NCBI GenBank assembly: GCA_934488695.1
Contig: CAKSSH010000003.1
Coordinates: 1-53,402 of the forward strand
Direction of reading: 5' to 3'
DNA length: 53,402 nt
Origin: an uncultured Oscillospiraceae bacterium
GTDB taxonomy: Bacteria; Bacillota; Clostridia; Oscillospirales; Ruminococcaceae
In this document: positions 17,613-25,282 of the stretch, piece after piece
Layout of the letters: each line of letters begins with the position of its first letter
How positions within the stretch are numbered: the first letter of the stretch is position 1
Translations under genes and position numbers: made by a program
Notes under the pieces: model-generated
Seen by the model: the letters and a program-made list of their open reading frames with translations, nothing else
Databases searched by the model: none
What the model was told of the DNA's origin: nothing

Positions 17613-17645
17613 GCCCTGCGGGACCTCGGGTCCCGCAGGGCAGTT
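17613..17645. terminator. Bidirectional-type terminator after paralog 3
   Basis: A perfect 13-bp inverted repeat GCCCTGCGGGACC/GGTCCCGCAGGGC (17613-17641) is followed on the minus strand by TTTTTATG and on the plus strand by AGTTTTTTA. It ends the minus-strand gene whose stop is at 17676. Confidence 0.88.
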
Positions 17646-17675
17646 TTTTAAGATAGCCTATTTTTTGGCCGCAAA

Positions 17676-19037
17676 TTACACATTCAGCTTAGAAAGCTTT
17701 GCCTTAACGCCGCTGAACTGCTTGCAGATTTCTTTCAAGCGTTCACTATACGTCTCCCACTTCGTGCCGTAGGTAATCATGTAGTTTCCGGCAGAATCCT
17801 TCACGTTCATGTGACCCTCGAAGCCGACAACGTCTTTGAACCTCGGGAAGGTGTAAATACACAGACCGCCGGGATATTCCTGCTTCAAGAGATCCTCGGC
17901 CATGAAGTTCAAATGATCAAGGCAGAATCTTTCATCCGCATAGGTTCCGGCCCAGGTGTAAGTCTCATAAGAGGTCGGGAAATACCAGAAGTTCACCGGG
18001 TGCCCGACATGCTTTTGCAGCACTTCTCGCATGGTCGTGTAATAGCTCTTGCCGTCCACGATTTGCGGATACTTTTGGTTCATCCGGTTAATATAAGTGC
18101 CGTTGCCGACACCGCCGTCCTTGATCTCGCGAACATCGACCGAATAGGAGTCAAAGCCAGCGTCGGTCAAATACTTACAGGCGTACGGCAGGCACTTGCC
18201 GATCTTCTGTGCGCCCTGACCTAACTGCTGCTCGTTACCTTCAATATCGGTAAACTCACCGGTGGCAAAAACCGGATAGATCCGTTTGCCGAAAGCTTTG
18301 TACAGGTGTTCGGATTGATACAGGAAGTCGTCACTGGTCATGGCGCCGTAACAAGGCTCATCCCAGTGGAAGCCTAAAAAGATGTCGCCGTAGCCGGCCT
18401 CATTCAGCATATCCACATAGAATTTGATATCCTTAATATAAGCATTGATATCATTAAGATCCTTTTTAAAGGTCTTAGAAGCGCCAAGCCAGAAGGTTCC
18501 GCCGGCCTTGGCAATGATCTCCGCCTCTGTCAACAAATAATTATTGGTGGACAGAAAATAACTGTTGAAATATCCCGCATTGACAATATCCTGAAACTCC
18601 GCCTTGCGGCTTTCAAAATCCTCGCCGTACCCGGTGCACCAATTCATGCTCAGATGGTAAGACATCATCATGACATTACCGGGATTCTTATATTGCTTGA
18701 CCGACTTGCTGACTGTCGCGGCAACCTTAGCCTCTGCAGAATCTCTGAAATAATTGTCCCGCTTACGAACGGACCATTTATAATGTGCCAGCTGCTCGTC
18801 GTTGTCGTTGTCGTTGTCGTCATCATCGTCTTCGTCATCATCGCCATTTTGATCATCCCAGGCAAGGGACGAGGACACGTCTTCAGAATCCGAAACAACG
18901 GAAGAAATCTTACTGGAGGAAGATGATTTTTTCGGCTTTTTGCTGCTACTGCTCTCGCTTCCTTTGCCCTTACAGCCGGCTGCAAAAGCAAGAACCATCA
19001 GCAACGCAAAAACAACCGCCAAAATTTTTCTGCTCAT
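17676..19037 (-). CDS. Paralog 3, lipoprotein of the glycoside-hydrolase-like family
   Basis: A 453-residue lipoprotein. The signal peptide ends FAAGC (Cys22). A Ser/Lys-rich linker and a run of Asp/Asn (about residues 58-68, the microsatellite-like part of the gene) follow, then the shared domain from about residue 110. The domain carries LGFHWDEP, VFATGEF, TDAGFDSYSVDVR, YFPTSY, DERFCLDHL and PGGLCIYTF. The second ATG is used as start because AAGGAG is 9 bases from it but only 3 from the first. It is transcribed alone from 19113-19141. It should act on the outer face of the membrane, unlike the three paralogs without signal peptides. Confidence 0.85.
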   Translation of the reverse strand: MSRKILAVVFALLMVLAFAAGCKGKGSESSSSKKPKKSSSSSKISSVVSDSEDVSSSLAWDDQNGDDDEDDDDDNDNDNDEQLAHYKWSVRKRDNYFRDSAEAKVAATVSKSVKQYKNPGNVMMMSYHLSMNWCTGYGEDFESRKAEFQDIVNAGYFNSYFLSTNNYLLTEAEIIAKAGGTFWLGASKTFKKDLNDINAYIKDIKFYVDMLNEAGYGDIFLGFHWDEPCYGAMTSDDFLYQSEHLYKAFGKRIYPVFATGEFTDIEGNEQQLGQGAQKIGKCLPYACKYLTDAGFDSYSVDVREIKDGGVGNGTYINRMNQKYPQIVDGKSYYTTMREVLQKHVGHPVNFWYFPTSYETYTWAGTYADERFCLDHLNFMAEDLLKQEYPGGLCIYTFPRFKDVVGFEGHMNVKDSAGNYMITYGTKWETYSERLKEICKQFSGVKAKLSKLNV

Positions 19038-19112
19038 GAACATTTTCTCCTTTTATCTAAAAATCTGTTTACAGAGTTTGTTCAAAAACCAATAAACCAC
19101 TCTACCAAATAC

Positions 19113-19141
19113 ATCATATCATAATCCGACGGTGTTTTCAA
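19113..19141 (-). promoter_or_regulatory. Sigma-A promoter of paralog 3
   Basis: On the minus strand TTGAAA, a 17-base spacer and TATGAT. The predicted start is about 70 bases before the ATG at 19037. Confidence 0.7.
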
Positions 19142-19229
19142 GAAGAAAAGCAGCCGATAACCTCTTTTTGTGAAAAAGTGACAGGATTTGCCGATTGTTT
19201 TTGAGCAATATTACAACCCCTGTGCCGAA

Positions 19230-20570
19230 TCAATCAAAAACGAGGCGATGCGCGGTGGTTTTATATTTTTCGGTCAACTCTTTCAGACGGGTTGAATAAT
19301 ACGTCCATTTTTCCTCATCGGGACGCAGCTTGTAAACCTTTTCGCCAGATGCGTCGGTTTTATCGGCAAAGACCTCAAGATGCGACTGCAATCCAAGCTC
19401 GGCCTTGTTGCTGAACTGCTGATAAGTATAAAGGAACATACCGCCGGGGAACTCCTCCGCATCAAGCAGCTCATCAAAGAAATTGAGATGTGCCAGACAA
19501 TAGGCCTCGTCGGCGCGGCTTTGGCCGTTCAGCCCGCCCCACAGACCGGTGGTGTAAGCGCAGGGGAAAAACCACACATTGGCCGGACGGCCGCAAAGGC
19601 GTTTAAGCAGACGCGTCATTTCAATGTAATAGGTTTTCCCGTCCTTAATGCTGGGCAGCTCCTTCTGCATCCGTGCGATAAAGCTGCCGTTGAGCGCTCC
19701 GTCGCGCACGTCGACCGAATAGGAGTCAAAGCTGATATCGGTCATATATTGGAAAGAGCTCGGATGAATCTTCTTCATGTTTTCGGCCGAGGTGTTGATT
19801 TGCTGTTCATTGCCCTCTACCCCGGTAAATTCTCCGGTGGCCAGCACCACAAAGTTGCGCTTGCCGTACTTCTGATACAGTGCTTTAGCCTCAGCGGCAA
19901 AGTCATCATTGCTCTGGCCGCGCCAAATGCACTCTTCAAAGTGAAAGCCGTTAAAGCTGTCCCACCAATCAGCATGCTGACGAATAATCGACACGCTTTT
20001 ATCCACTTTTGCAATATAATTTTCAAGCGTGGTTTTTTGGCTTTGGAAATAGGAGTACAGACTGACCCAAACCGTCACACGGTATTTCAGGCAAATCTCC
20101 CAAAACCGTTCCTTCTCAGCCCATTCCTGCGACGTAATAACGGTGTTGAAATACCCTGCCGAAAGGACGTCCTCAAACTCCTCGTACCGCTTGTTTTCTT
20201 CTTTTCCGTAATTGTACGTCCAACCCGGGCTGAAATGGTAAACGCCGACACCGGCAGTCAGCTTGGGATTGACGGGCAGCTTAACTGAGGAGCTTTCGGT
20301 TTCCATGTTGGGCAGACTGGGCGTCCGGCTGATAATGCTGATTGTCCGAGAAGAGGTCTTGTCCGACGCATTCTTGCTCGTGGAATCGCCTTTTCCGGAG
20401 CTGTTTGCAGAATCGGTCTCACCGGAGCGAGTCACCTCGGAATAATATTTTTCGGACGATGCGATCGTGCTGCTTCCGCCGGAGGTCCCCCCCCGCGTCC
20501 CTTTACAGGCGCAGAGCATCGGCAGCAGCAGTAACACAGAAAGCAGTCCTGCAGTAATTTTTCGGGCCAT
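19230..20570 (-). CDS. Paralog 4, lipoprotein with altered GFHFEEC motif
   Basis: A 446-residue lipoprotein. The signal peptide ends MLCAC (Cys22), followed by a Ser/Thr/Gly-rich linker to about residue 100 and the shared domain (VGVYHFSPGW at 108-117). The otherwise constant DEP triplet is EEC here (residues 212-214), so the Asp and Pro are lost while Glu213 is kept. VLATGEF, TDISFDSYSVDVR, FFPCAY and DEAYCLAHL are present. The start is the ATG with GGAGG 7 bases upstream; the frame is open 11 codons further. It follows paralog 5 by 17 bp and is probably co-transcribed with it. Either a specialised enzyme or one with changed activity. Confidence 0.85.
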   Translation of the reverse strand: MARKITAGLLSVLLLLPMLCACKGTRGGTSGGSSTIASSEKYYSEVTRSGETDSANSSGKGDSTSKNASDKTSSRTISIISRTPSLPNMETESSSVKLPVNPKLTAGVGVYHFSPGWTYNYGKEENKRYEEFEDVLSAGYFNTVITSQEWAEKERFWEICLKYRVTVWVSLYSYFQSQKTTLENYIAKVDKSVSIIRQHADWWDSFNGFHFEECIWRGQSNDDFAAEAKALYQKYGKRNFVVLATGEFTGVEGNEQQINTSAENMKKIHPSSFQYMTDISFDSYSVDVRDGALNGSFIARMQKELPSIKDGKTYYIEMTRLLKRLCGRPANVWFFPCAYTTGLWGGLNGQSRADEAYCLAHLNFFDELLDAEEFPGGMFLYTYQQFSNKAELGLQSHLEVFADKTDASGEKVYKLRPDEEKWTYYSTRLKELTEKYKTTAHRLVFD

Positions 20571-20587
20571 GTTCTTTCCTCCGTGCT

Positions 20588-21622
20588 TTATTTTACTTCC
20601 CACACCAGGTCGGTCTCGGTGTTTTTAAAGCGTGTGCACCACTCGCGCAGCTTGCGGGAATATTCCGGCCATTTAGGCTCATCCGGGCGAATGCGCTGAG
20701 CTCCGGTGCGATCCGGCACAACCAGATGCGATTGCAGCCCCAACTCATTGGGATTTCTGAACTGATAATAGGTATACAGGCAAAGGCCACCGGGATGTTT
20801 TTGCTCAAGCATCAGCTCGGCCATGTAATCAAGATGGCCGATGCAGAAGCCCTCGTCAATGCGCGGACCGGCCCAAGTGTTGCAGGTATACGCCGTCGGG
20901 AACATCCAAACATTGACGTCATGGCCGACCATATCCAGCAGGATTTTGAGCAGCTCGCTGTAATAGGTCTTTCCGTCCACAATTCCCGGCACAAAGCCAT
21001 GCATTTTGTCAACGTGGGTGCCGTTGCCGAAGCCGTCCTCCCGAACATCGACACTGTAACTGTCAAAGGCGACGTCGGTGACATAGGCCAGTGCCTTGCT
21101 GCACAAACGACGATCGTCAGTCATTTCAATATTGATCATCAGGGCGTTGCCTTCCTGCTGAGTAAACTCACTGGTGGCAAAAACCGGGAAGATACGCTTA
21201 TGGTACATCTCGGTCAAAAGCCGCGTCTCGGTGAGAAAATCGTCATTACTCTGCCCGCGCCACACCGGCTCGTCAAAATGGAAGCCCATAAACCGGTCCC
21301 ACCGCTCGGGATTCTCGCGCAAAATCGACAGCTCCTTATCAAACGGGGCAATCCAGTCCTCCCATGTATGTTTTTTGGAGATGAAGGAGTCATAAATATT
21401 CAGCCAAACAACAGCGTCATTCTCAAAAATAATTCGCCAAAATTCATCATTATTAAGATAAGCGTTTTCTACGATGATACTGTTAAAGTACCCCACGCGC
21501 ATGACATCCTCAAACTCGGCAAGGCGGTCTTCTATGCTATCACCGTAATTATCGGTCCAACGCGGATGAAAATGATAGCAGCTCATACCGACTGCCTTTT
21601 TCGGGTCTATTTTTTTGTTCAT
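20588..21622 (-). CDS. Paralog 5 of the glycoside-hydrolase-like family, no signal peptide
   Basis: A 344-residue protein without signal peptide, starting MNKKIDPKKAVGMSCYHFHPRW. It carries MGFHFDEPVWRGQSNDDF, VFATSEF, TDVAFDSYSVDVR, MFPTAY, DEGFCIGHL and PGGLCLYTY. Its sequence is nearer to the two lipoprotein paralogs than to paralogs 1 and 2; the WRGQSNDDF stretch is identical to paralog 4. The AAGGAG site is well placed. It lies 84 bp after the CBM9-like gene and 17 bp before paralog 4, in one likely transcript from 22391. Confidence 0.85.
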   Translation of the reverse strand: MNKKIDPKKAVGMSCYHFHPRWTDNYGDSIEDRLAEFEDVMRVGYFNSIIVENAYLNNDEFWRIIFENDAVVWLNIYDSFISKKHTWEDWIAPFDKELSILRENPERWDRFMGFHFDEPVWRGQSNDDFLTETRLLTEMYHKRIFPVFATSEFTQQEGNALMINIEMTDDRRLCSKALAYVTDVAFDSYSVDVREDGFGNGTHVDKMHGFVPGIVDGKTYYSELLKILLDMVGHDVNVWMFPTAYTCNTWAGPRIDEGFCIGHLDYMAELMLEQKHPGGLCLYTYYQFRNPNELGLQSHLVVPDRTGAQRIRPDEPKWPEYSRKLREWCTRFKNTETDLVWEVK

Positions 21623-21706
21623 TGTAAAGCTCCTTTTCTTTCTGAAAACATATTTTAAAAGCGACGGCAGGCGCCCTCGCCTTTTGCAAACACTCTCGAC
21701 CTCGGG

Positions 21707-22321
21707 CTACTCAATAATCAATTTCCCGAAATACTGCGGCCGATGAAACTGCGGAATGACGGCAATGGAACGGCACCACATACCGTAATGCTCAAACTCG
21801 GTTTCGTCTCCGCATTTAAAAAAGTTGCCGGTAAAGCAAAAGCCGGGCGCCAGCCGGACACCGGGAAACATTTTCGCAATATCCTCCACATCTAAACGAA
21901 GCTCGACCGACCAACATTCCGGCAACACCTCGGCAAGAACCTGCGGCATATGCCCCAGCACCTCGGAAAGCGGCCGCCGCTCCCCATCAAATCGTCCCAG
22001 AGACATCAAGGATGCCCCGGCGGCATTCATTTCGCAATTGATATACAAATCATCCGACGAAAAGCTTGCGAAAAATTCAAGACAGCTGTCTTTATAAACG
22101 TCCTCGCCGTCCTGCCGATAATCCGCTTTCGGATTTTTTTCATAGCAGGTCATCTTCACCCTCAGCTGCTGATTTTCAAGCAGCACGACCTGTGCAAAAG
22201 CACGCGGATGATAGTCGTAACACCAGCAATAAACATCAATCGGCGCACAAGCAATATCCGACCAGTCGAACCCTTCGGAAACCCGGCGGATACGATAACT
22301 TTTTTCTTGCTTTTCCAGCAT
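21707..22321 (-). CDS. CBM9-like carbohydrate-binding protein without signal peptide
   Basis: A 204-residue protein that looks like a single carbohydrate-binding family 9-like beta-sandwich. VYKDSCLEFFASF is the usual D(S)xxEhF motif, followed by YINCEMNAAGASL, and the end GMWCRSIAVIPQFHRPQYFGKLIIE matches these domains. There is no signal peptide, which is notable for a binding module. It may bind sugar in the cytoplasm or act on it. AGGAGG lies 7 bases before the ATG. First gene of the unit that continues with paralogs 5 and 4, driven by the promoter at 22363-22391. Confidence 0.78.
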   Translation of the reverse strand: MLEKQEKSYRIRRVSEGFDWSDIACAPIDVYCWCYDYHPRAFAQVVLLENQQLRVKMTCYEKNPKADYRQDGEDVYKDSCLEFFASFSSDDLYINCEMNAAGASLMSLGRFDGERRPLSEVLGHMPQVLAEVLPECWSVELRLDVEDIAKMFPGVRLAPGFCFTGNFFKCGDETEFEHYGMWCRSIAVIPQFHRPQYFGKLIIE

Positions 22322-22362
22322 TTTCTTTCCTCCTAAGACAACGCCGTTTGACGTCCACTTGT

Positions 22363-22391
22363 ATTATAAAAAAGCTCTCTCCTTTTTGCAA
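22363..22391 (-). promoter_or_regulatory. Sigma-A promoter of the CBM9-like/paralog 5/paralog 4 unit
   Basis: On the minus strand TTGCAA, a 17-base spacer and perfect TATAAT, about 40 bases before the ATG at 22321. It lies just after the terminator of the preceding gene, so this unit is independent of the ROK operon. Confidence 0.8.
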
Positions 22392-22400
22392 TGCTTTTTT

Positions 22401-22445
22401 CAAAAAGAAGGGTCATGTTTGGCGAATATGCCAAACATGACCCTT
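22401..22445 (-). terminator. Terminator of the ROK operon
   Basis: A perfect 16-bp stem AAGGGTCATGTTTGGC/GCCAAACATGACCCTT with a 6-base loop, followed on the minus strand by CTTTTT. It lies right after the NagB-like gene. Confidence 0.9.
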
Positions 22446-22468
22446 TGGATTTGGTTATTTTGCCAAAA

Positions 22469-23419
22469 TCAGTTGCACTCTGCCACCAACGGACCGGCCA
22501 GTTCTCCGAGGAAGAACAGTCTGCCCGGCAGCGTCGGCATAAAGCTGGAGGTGATCCACATGTCGGGACCGTGCCGCAGCGTCATCCAAAAGCTCATGCC
22601 CTGCCACTGCATACCGCGGCCCAAGGTGCCGTCGCAGCCGCCGATCGCCCAATCCGCTTGCAAAAAGAGGCCGGGGCCGATCGTATTGGCGCGGCAAGGA
22701 ACCAGCGTTGTGCGGGATTTAAAGCTGGTCAGCGCATTCTGCTCCACCGTCAGCGGATGGATCTTGGCCGCAATGCGATACGGCGCCTGCTTCCATTCCT
22801 CAACGCTCTTGAAGTCCGCTGCAAAATGAGGCTCCCAGAAAGCCACATGGCACATTCTGCCGATACCGTAAACCAGCACCAGCTTGGCACCGCGAGCCTT
22901 GAGGGCGGCAATTTTTTCGGGATAGGTCGGCAGGTTGTCTCGGGTGGCAAAATTGCGCTGTGACACCGGCACCGTCAACTCGCCGAGCGGATTATACAGT
23001 GCATGCTCCATCGCATACTGGAACGAGGCGGGGTTATCGGAGGAAAGGGTGTTTCCCTCACTGTCGGCCCACTCATCCATATTAAAGCAATGGACATGGT
23101 CGCACTTGCAGTTCCACTCCTTCAGGAAGTAAACCGCCCACTTATACATCCCCATCGGACCGACCGGCAGGATGAAGGCGATTTCCTCTCCGGCCTCACG
23201 CGCTTTTTTAATCTGCCAGGCAATTTCATGACCCATATAGGTATCAAAGTCGCCCAGACTGTCGCACTTAATCGGCGTAAAATCGCGATTCCAGAAATCC
23301 TGGCGGTCAAAAACCTCTTCGGGCGCATGCTGCATGCAAGCGTCAATCTTCTGCATATCCCAGCCGGCAGGATAGAAGCCCTCCAGCAGAGAACCTTTCA
23401 CGGTGCTTGAAAAATCCAT
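22469..23419 (-). CDS. Divergent glucosamine-6-phosphate deaminase/isomerase (NagB-like)
   Basis: A 316-residue protein of the NagB/sugar-phosphate isomerase superfamily. NagB deaminates and isomerises glucosamine-6-P to fructose-6-P. VHCFNMDEW (residues 109-117) matches the FNMDEY active-site strand, with Asp115 as the base. YGIGRMCHVAFWEP (184-197) matches GxGxDGHIAFNEP. His191 and Glu196 are kept, but the Asp of DGH is Met189 and the Gly is Cys190. It is longer than classical NagB (about 240-266). AGGAGG precedes the ATG. Last gene of the ROK operon, 33 bp after the PIG-L deacetylase gene. It probably acts on a related amino-sugar derivative rather than ordinary glucosamine-6-P. Confidence 0.8.
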   Translation of the reverse strand: MDFSSTVKGSLLEGFYPAGWDMQKIDACMQHAPEEVFDRQDFWNRDFTPIKCDSLGDFDTYMGHEIAWQIKKAREAGEEIAFILPVGPMGMYKWAVYFLKEWNCKCDHVHCFNMDEWADSEGNTLSSDNPASFQYAMEHALYNPLGELTVPVSQRNFATRDNLPTYPEKIAALKARGAKLVLVYGIGRMCHVAFWEPHFAADFKSVEEWKQAPYRIAAKIHPLTVEQNALTSFKSRTTLVPCRANTIGPGLFLQADWAIGGCDGTLGRGMQWQGMSFWMTLRHGPDMWITSSFMPTLPGRLFFLGELAGPLVAECN

Positions 23420-23452
23420 TGTCTATTCCTCCTAAAAAATATAATACAAAAG

Positions 23453-24178
23453 TTACGGCAGCAGGCGGCGAGTCGTCCCCTTTAGGTAGACCCGGCACTG
23501 ACGAAAGCCCTCGGCATAATCGGCGCCGCATTGATAGCCGCGGTAGCGCGAGCAGGTGCGCACCATATCGGCAAAATCGATGTGGTCATGCTCCCGCATC
23601 CAGACCAGCTGGCTCTCATGGCACTCCAGCATCTGAATCTTCAGGTCAATAAACTCCGAAATATCCACAAACTCGGTGGGATTAAACTCCACCCCGGCCA
23701 GCGTGTCCATATAATAAATCGGGACCAGCTTTGCCGGCTCGCCGTCCGGATCACTGAAGCGATGCGGATAATTTGTGTAATTCGGCAGTGTTGCCGCAAA
23801 GCTGGCGTCAAACACCAGCCGGGAAACCGCCGTATGGTCGGGCATATAATCCTCCGGATTGTGCGTAATGATAAAGTCGGGGTTGGCATACCGAATGACG
23901 TCTACGATCTTATCCCGTGCTTCCTTGTTGTTATCGTAAATATCCAAATCGTTAAAGCCGGCCGAAATAACCTCGATACCGGCCATGGCGCCGGCCCGCT
24001 TTGCCTCATTGGCGCGGATCACCGTCAACTCGTCGGGCGGGATAATAACATGCCCGAGATTTCCGGTGGAAACGTGGCAAACCGTCACCTTGTCGCCTCG
24101 TTTTACGCATTTTGCAAGCGTTCCGGCACAGGCAATTTCCACATCGTCCGGATGGCAGCCGATTGCAAGAACATTCAT
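23453..24178 (-). CDS. PIG-L/LmbE-family deacetylase
   Basis: A 241-residue protein of the zinc-dependent N-acetylglucosaminyl deacetylase superfamily (PIG-L, LmbE, MshB, BshB). The metal motif IGCHPDDVE (residues 6-14) and the later HNPEDYMPDHTAVSRLV segment with its conserved His/Asp are intact. Known members remove an acetyl group from GlcNAc-type substrates. It lies between a Gfo/Idh/MocA oxidoreductase gene and the NagB-like gene, a logical order for deacetylation then deamination of an N-acetylated sugar; the exact substrate is inferred. The AAGGAGG site is well placed. Confidence 0.9.
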   Translation of the reverse strand: MNVLAIGCHPDDVEIACAGTLAKCVKRGDKVTVCHVSTGNLGHVIIPPDELTVIRANEAKRAGAMAGIEVISAGFNDLDIYDNNKEARDKIVDVIRYANPDFIITHNPEDYMPDHTAVSRLVFDASFAATLPNYTNYPHRFSDPDGEPAKLVPIYYMDTLAGVEFNPTEFVDISEFIDLKIQMLECHESQLVWMREHDHIDFADMVRTCSRYRGYQCGADYAEGFRQCRVYLKGTTRRLLP

Positions 24179-24209
24179 TAAAAAGGCCTCCTTTTATTAT
24201 TCCGAAAAC

Positions 24210-25253
24210 TTACCGAACGTCAACGCAGATCCCCTTATCCGACGCCTCATAAGCGGCACGGACAACCTTTTGAATATGGACCGCATCCGACATCGGCACC
24301 TGCACCGGCGCACCGGTCAGCACCGAATCGGAGAAGGACTCGATCTCCTTGGTGTACATATTGCCGAACTCGACGTCGATCTTCAGCGGAGCAACCTCAT
24401 TGCGGTTCTGGTCGGCGTCATAGCCCGATGCATCCGAAACCACCACTTCGATTTTGCCGCCCTCAACCTGACCAATCGTGCCCTCGGCAATTATGCTGCC
24501 ACGAGTCCCGTAAAATTCCATGCGGCATTTTGCGGCCGCATCCGGAATATTAAAGTTGCTGTCCACATAACCGGTAACACCGTTGTCCAGCTTGATAAGC
24601 ACGTTGGAGGAGTCATCCACGTCATAGCTGAAGGTCTTGGTGTCGTTAAAGGCCACGGTTTTGATCGTCTTACCACCGGTGATATACTCAATGAGGTCGA
24701 TGCAGTGCACGCCCATATCAATCAGTGCGCCGCCGCCCGACAAAGCCTTTTTCTGCCGCCAAGCTCCCTCCATTTCGGGGTACCAGCAGGTCAACTGCGC
24801 ACGGGCGGAAACCACCTGACCCAACGCGCCCTCGGCAATCAGCTCGTGCATTTTCTGATGATAAGCGTGATAACGCATCATAAAGCCGGTGGCTGTTTTC
24901 ACGCCGCAATCGTCACAAATCTTTTGAATTTCCTCGGCCTCCTCGACCGTCATGGCAATCGGCTTTTCGCACAGAATATGCTTGCCGGCACGCGCCGCCG
25001 CAATAACCTGGTCTTTATGGAAGGTCACCGGAGAGGCGATGTACACTACCTCGACCTCCGGGTTGGCAATCAGCTCAAAAGCATCGGTATAAGCATATTT
25101 CGCATGATATTTGTCACAAAGCCGCTGCGCCACGTCGGGATTGACCTCCATCACGGCCACCAGCTCAGCATTTTTGGCCAGCATCATTCCCGGCAGGGTT
25201 CTGCGGTCCGCAATACCGCCGGCCCCGATAACGCCCCATTTAACTTTTTGCAT
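24210..25253 (-). CDS. Gfo/Idh/MocA-family oxidoreductase
   Basis: A 347-residue NAD(P)-dependent sugar oxidoreductase. The Rossmann motif GVIGAGGIADR is near the start, CEKPIAMTVEEAEEI carries the EKP signature, and GGGALIDMGVHCIDL is the C-terminal active-site segment with the conserved His. The ATG at 25253 is chosen because AAGGAG lies 8 bases upstream; a GTG three codons earlier has no spacing. It is within the ROK operon between the deacetylase-like and PIG-L genes, suggesting oxidation or epimerisation of the same sugar. Confidence 0.92.
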   Translation of the reverse strand: MQKVKWGVIGAGGIADRRTLPGMMLAKNAELVAVMEVNPDVAQRLCDKYHAKYAYTDAFELIANPEVEVVYIASPVTFHKDQVIAAARAGKHILCEKPIAMTVEEAEEIQKICDDCGVKTATGFMMRYHAYHQKMHELIAEGALGQVVSARAQLTCWYPEMEGAWRQKKALSGGGALIDMGVHCIDLIEYITGGKTIKTVAFNDTKTFSYDVDDSSNVLIKLDNGVTGYVDSNFNIPDAAAKCRMEFYGTRGSIIAEGTIGQVEGGKIEVVVSDASGYDADQNRNEVAPLKIDVEFGNMYTKEIESFSDSVLTGAPVQVPMSDAVHIQKVVRAAYEASDKGICVDVR

Positions 25254-25282
25254 TAAAAACACTCCTTTTAATTAGTATGATT

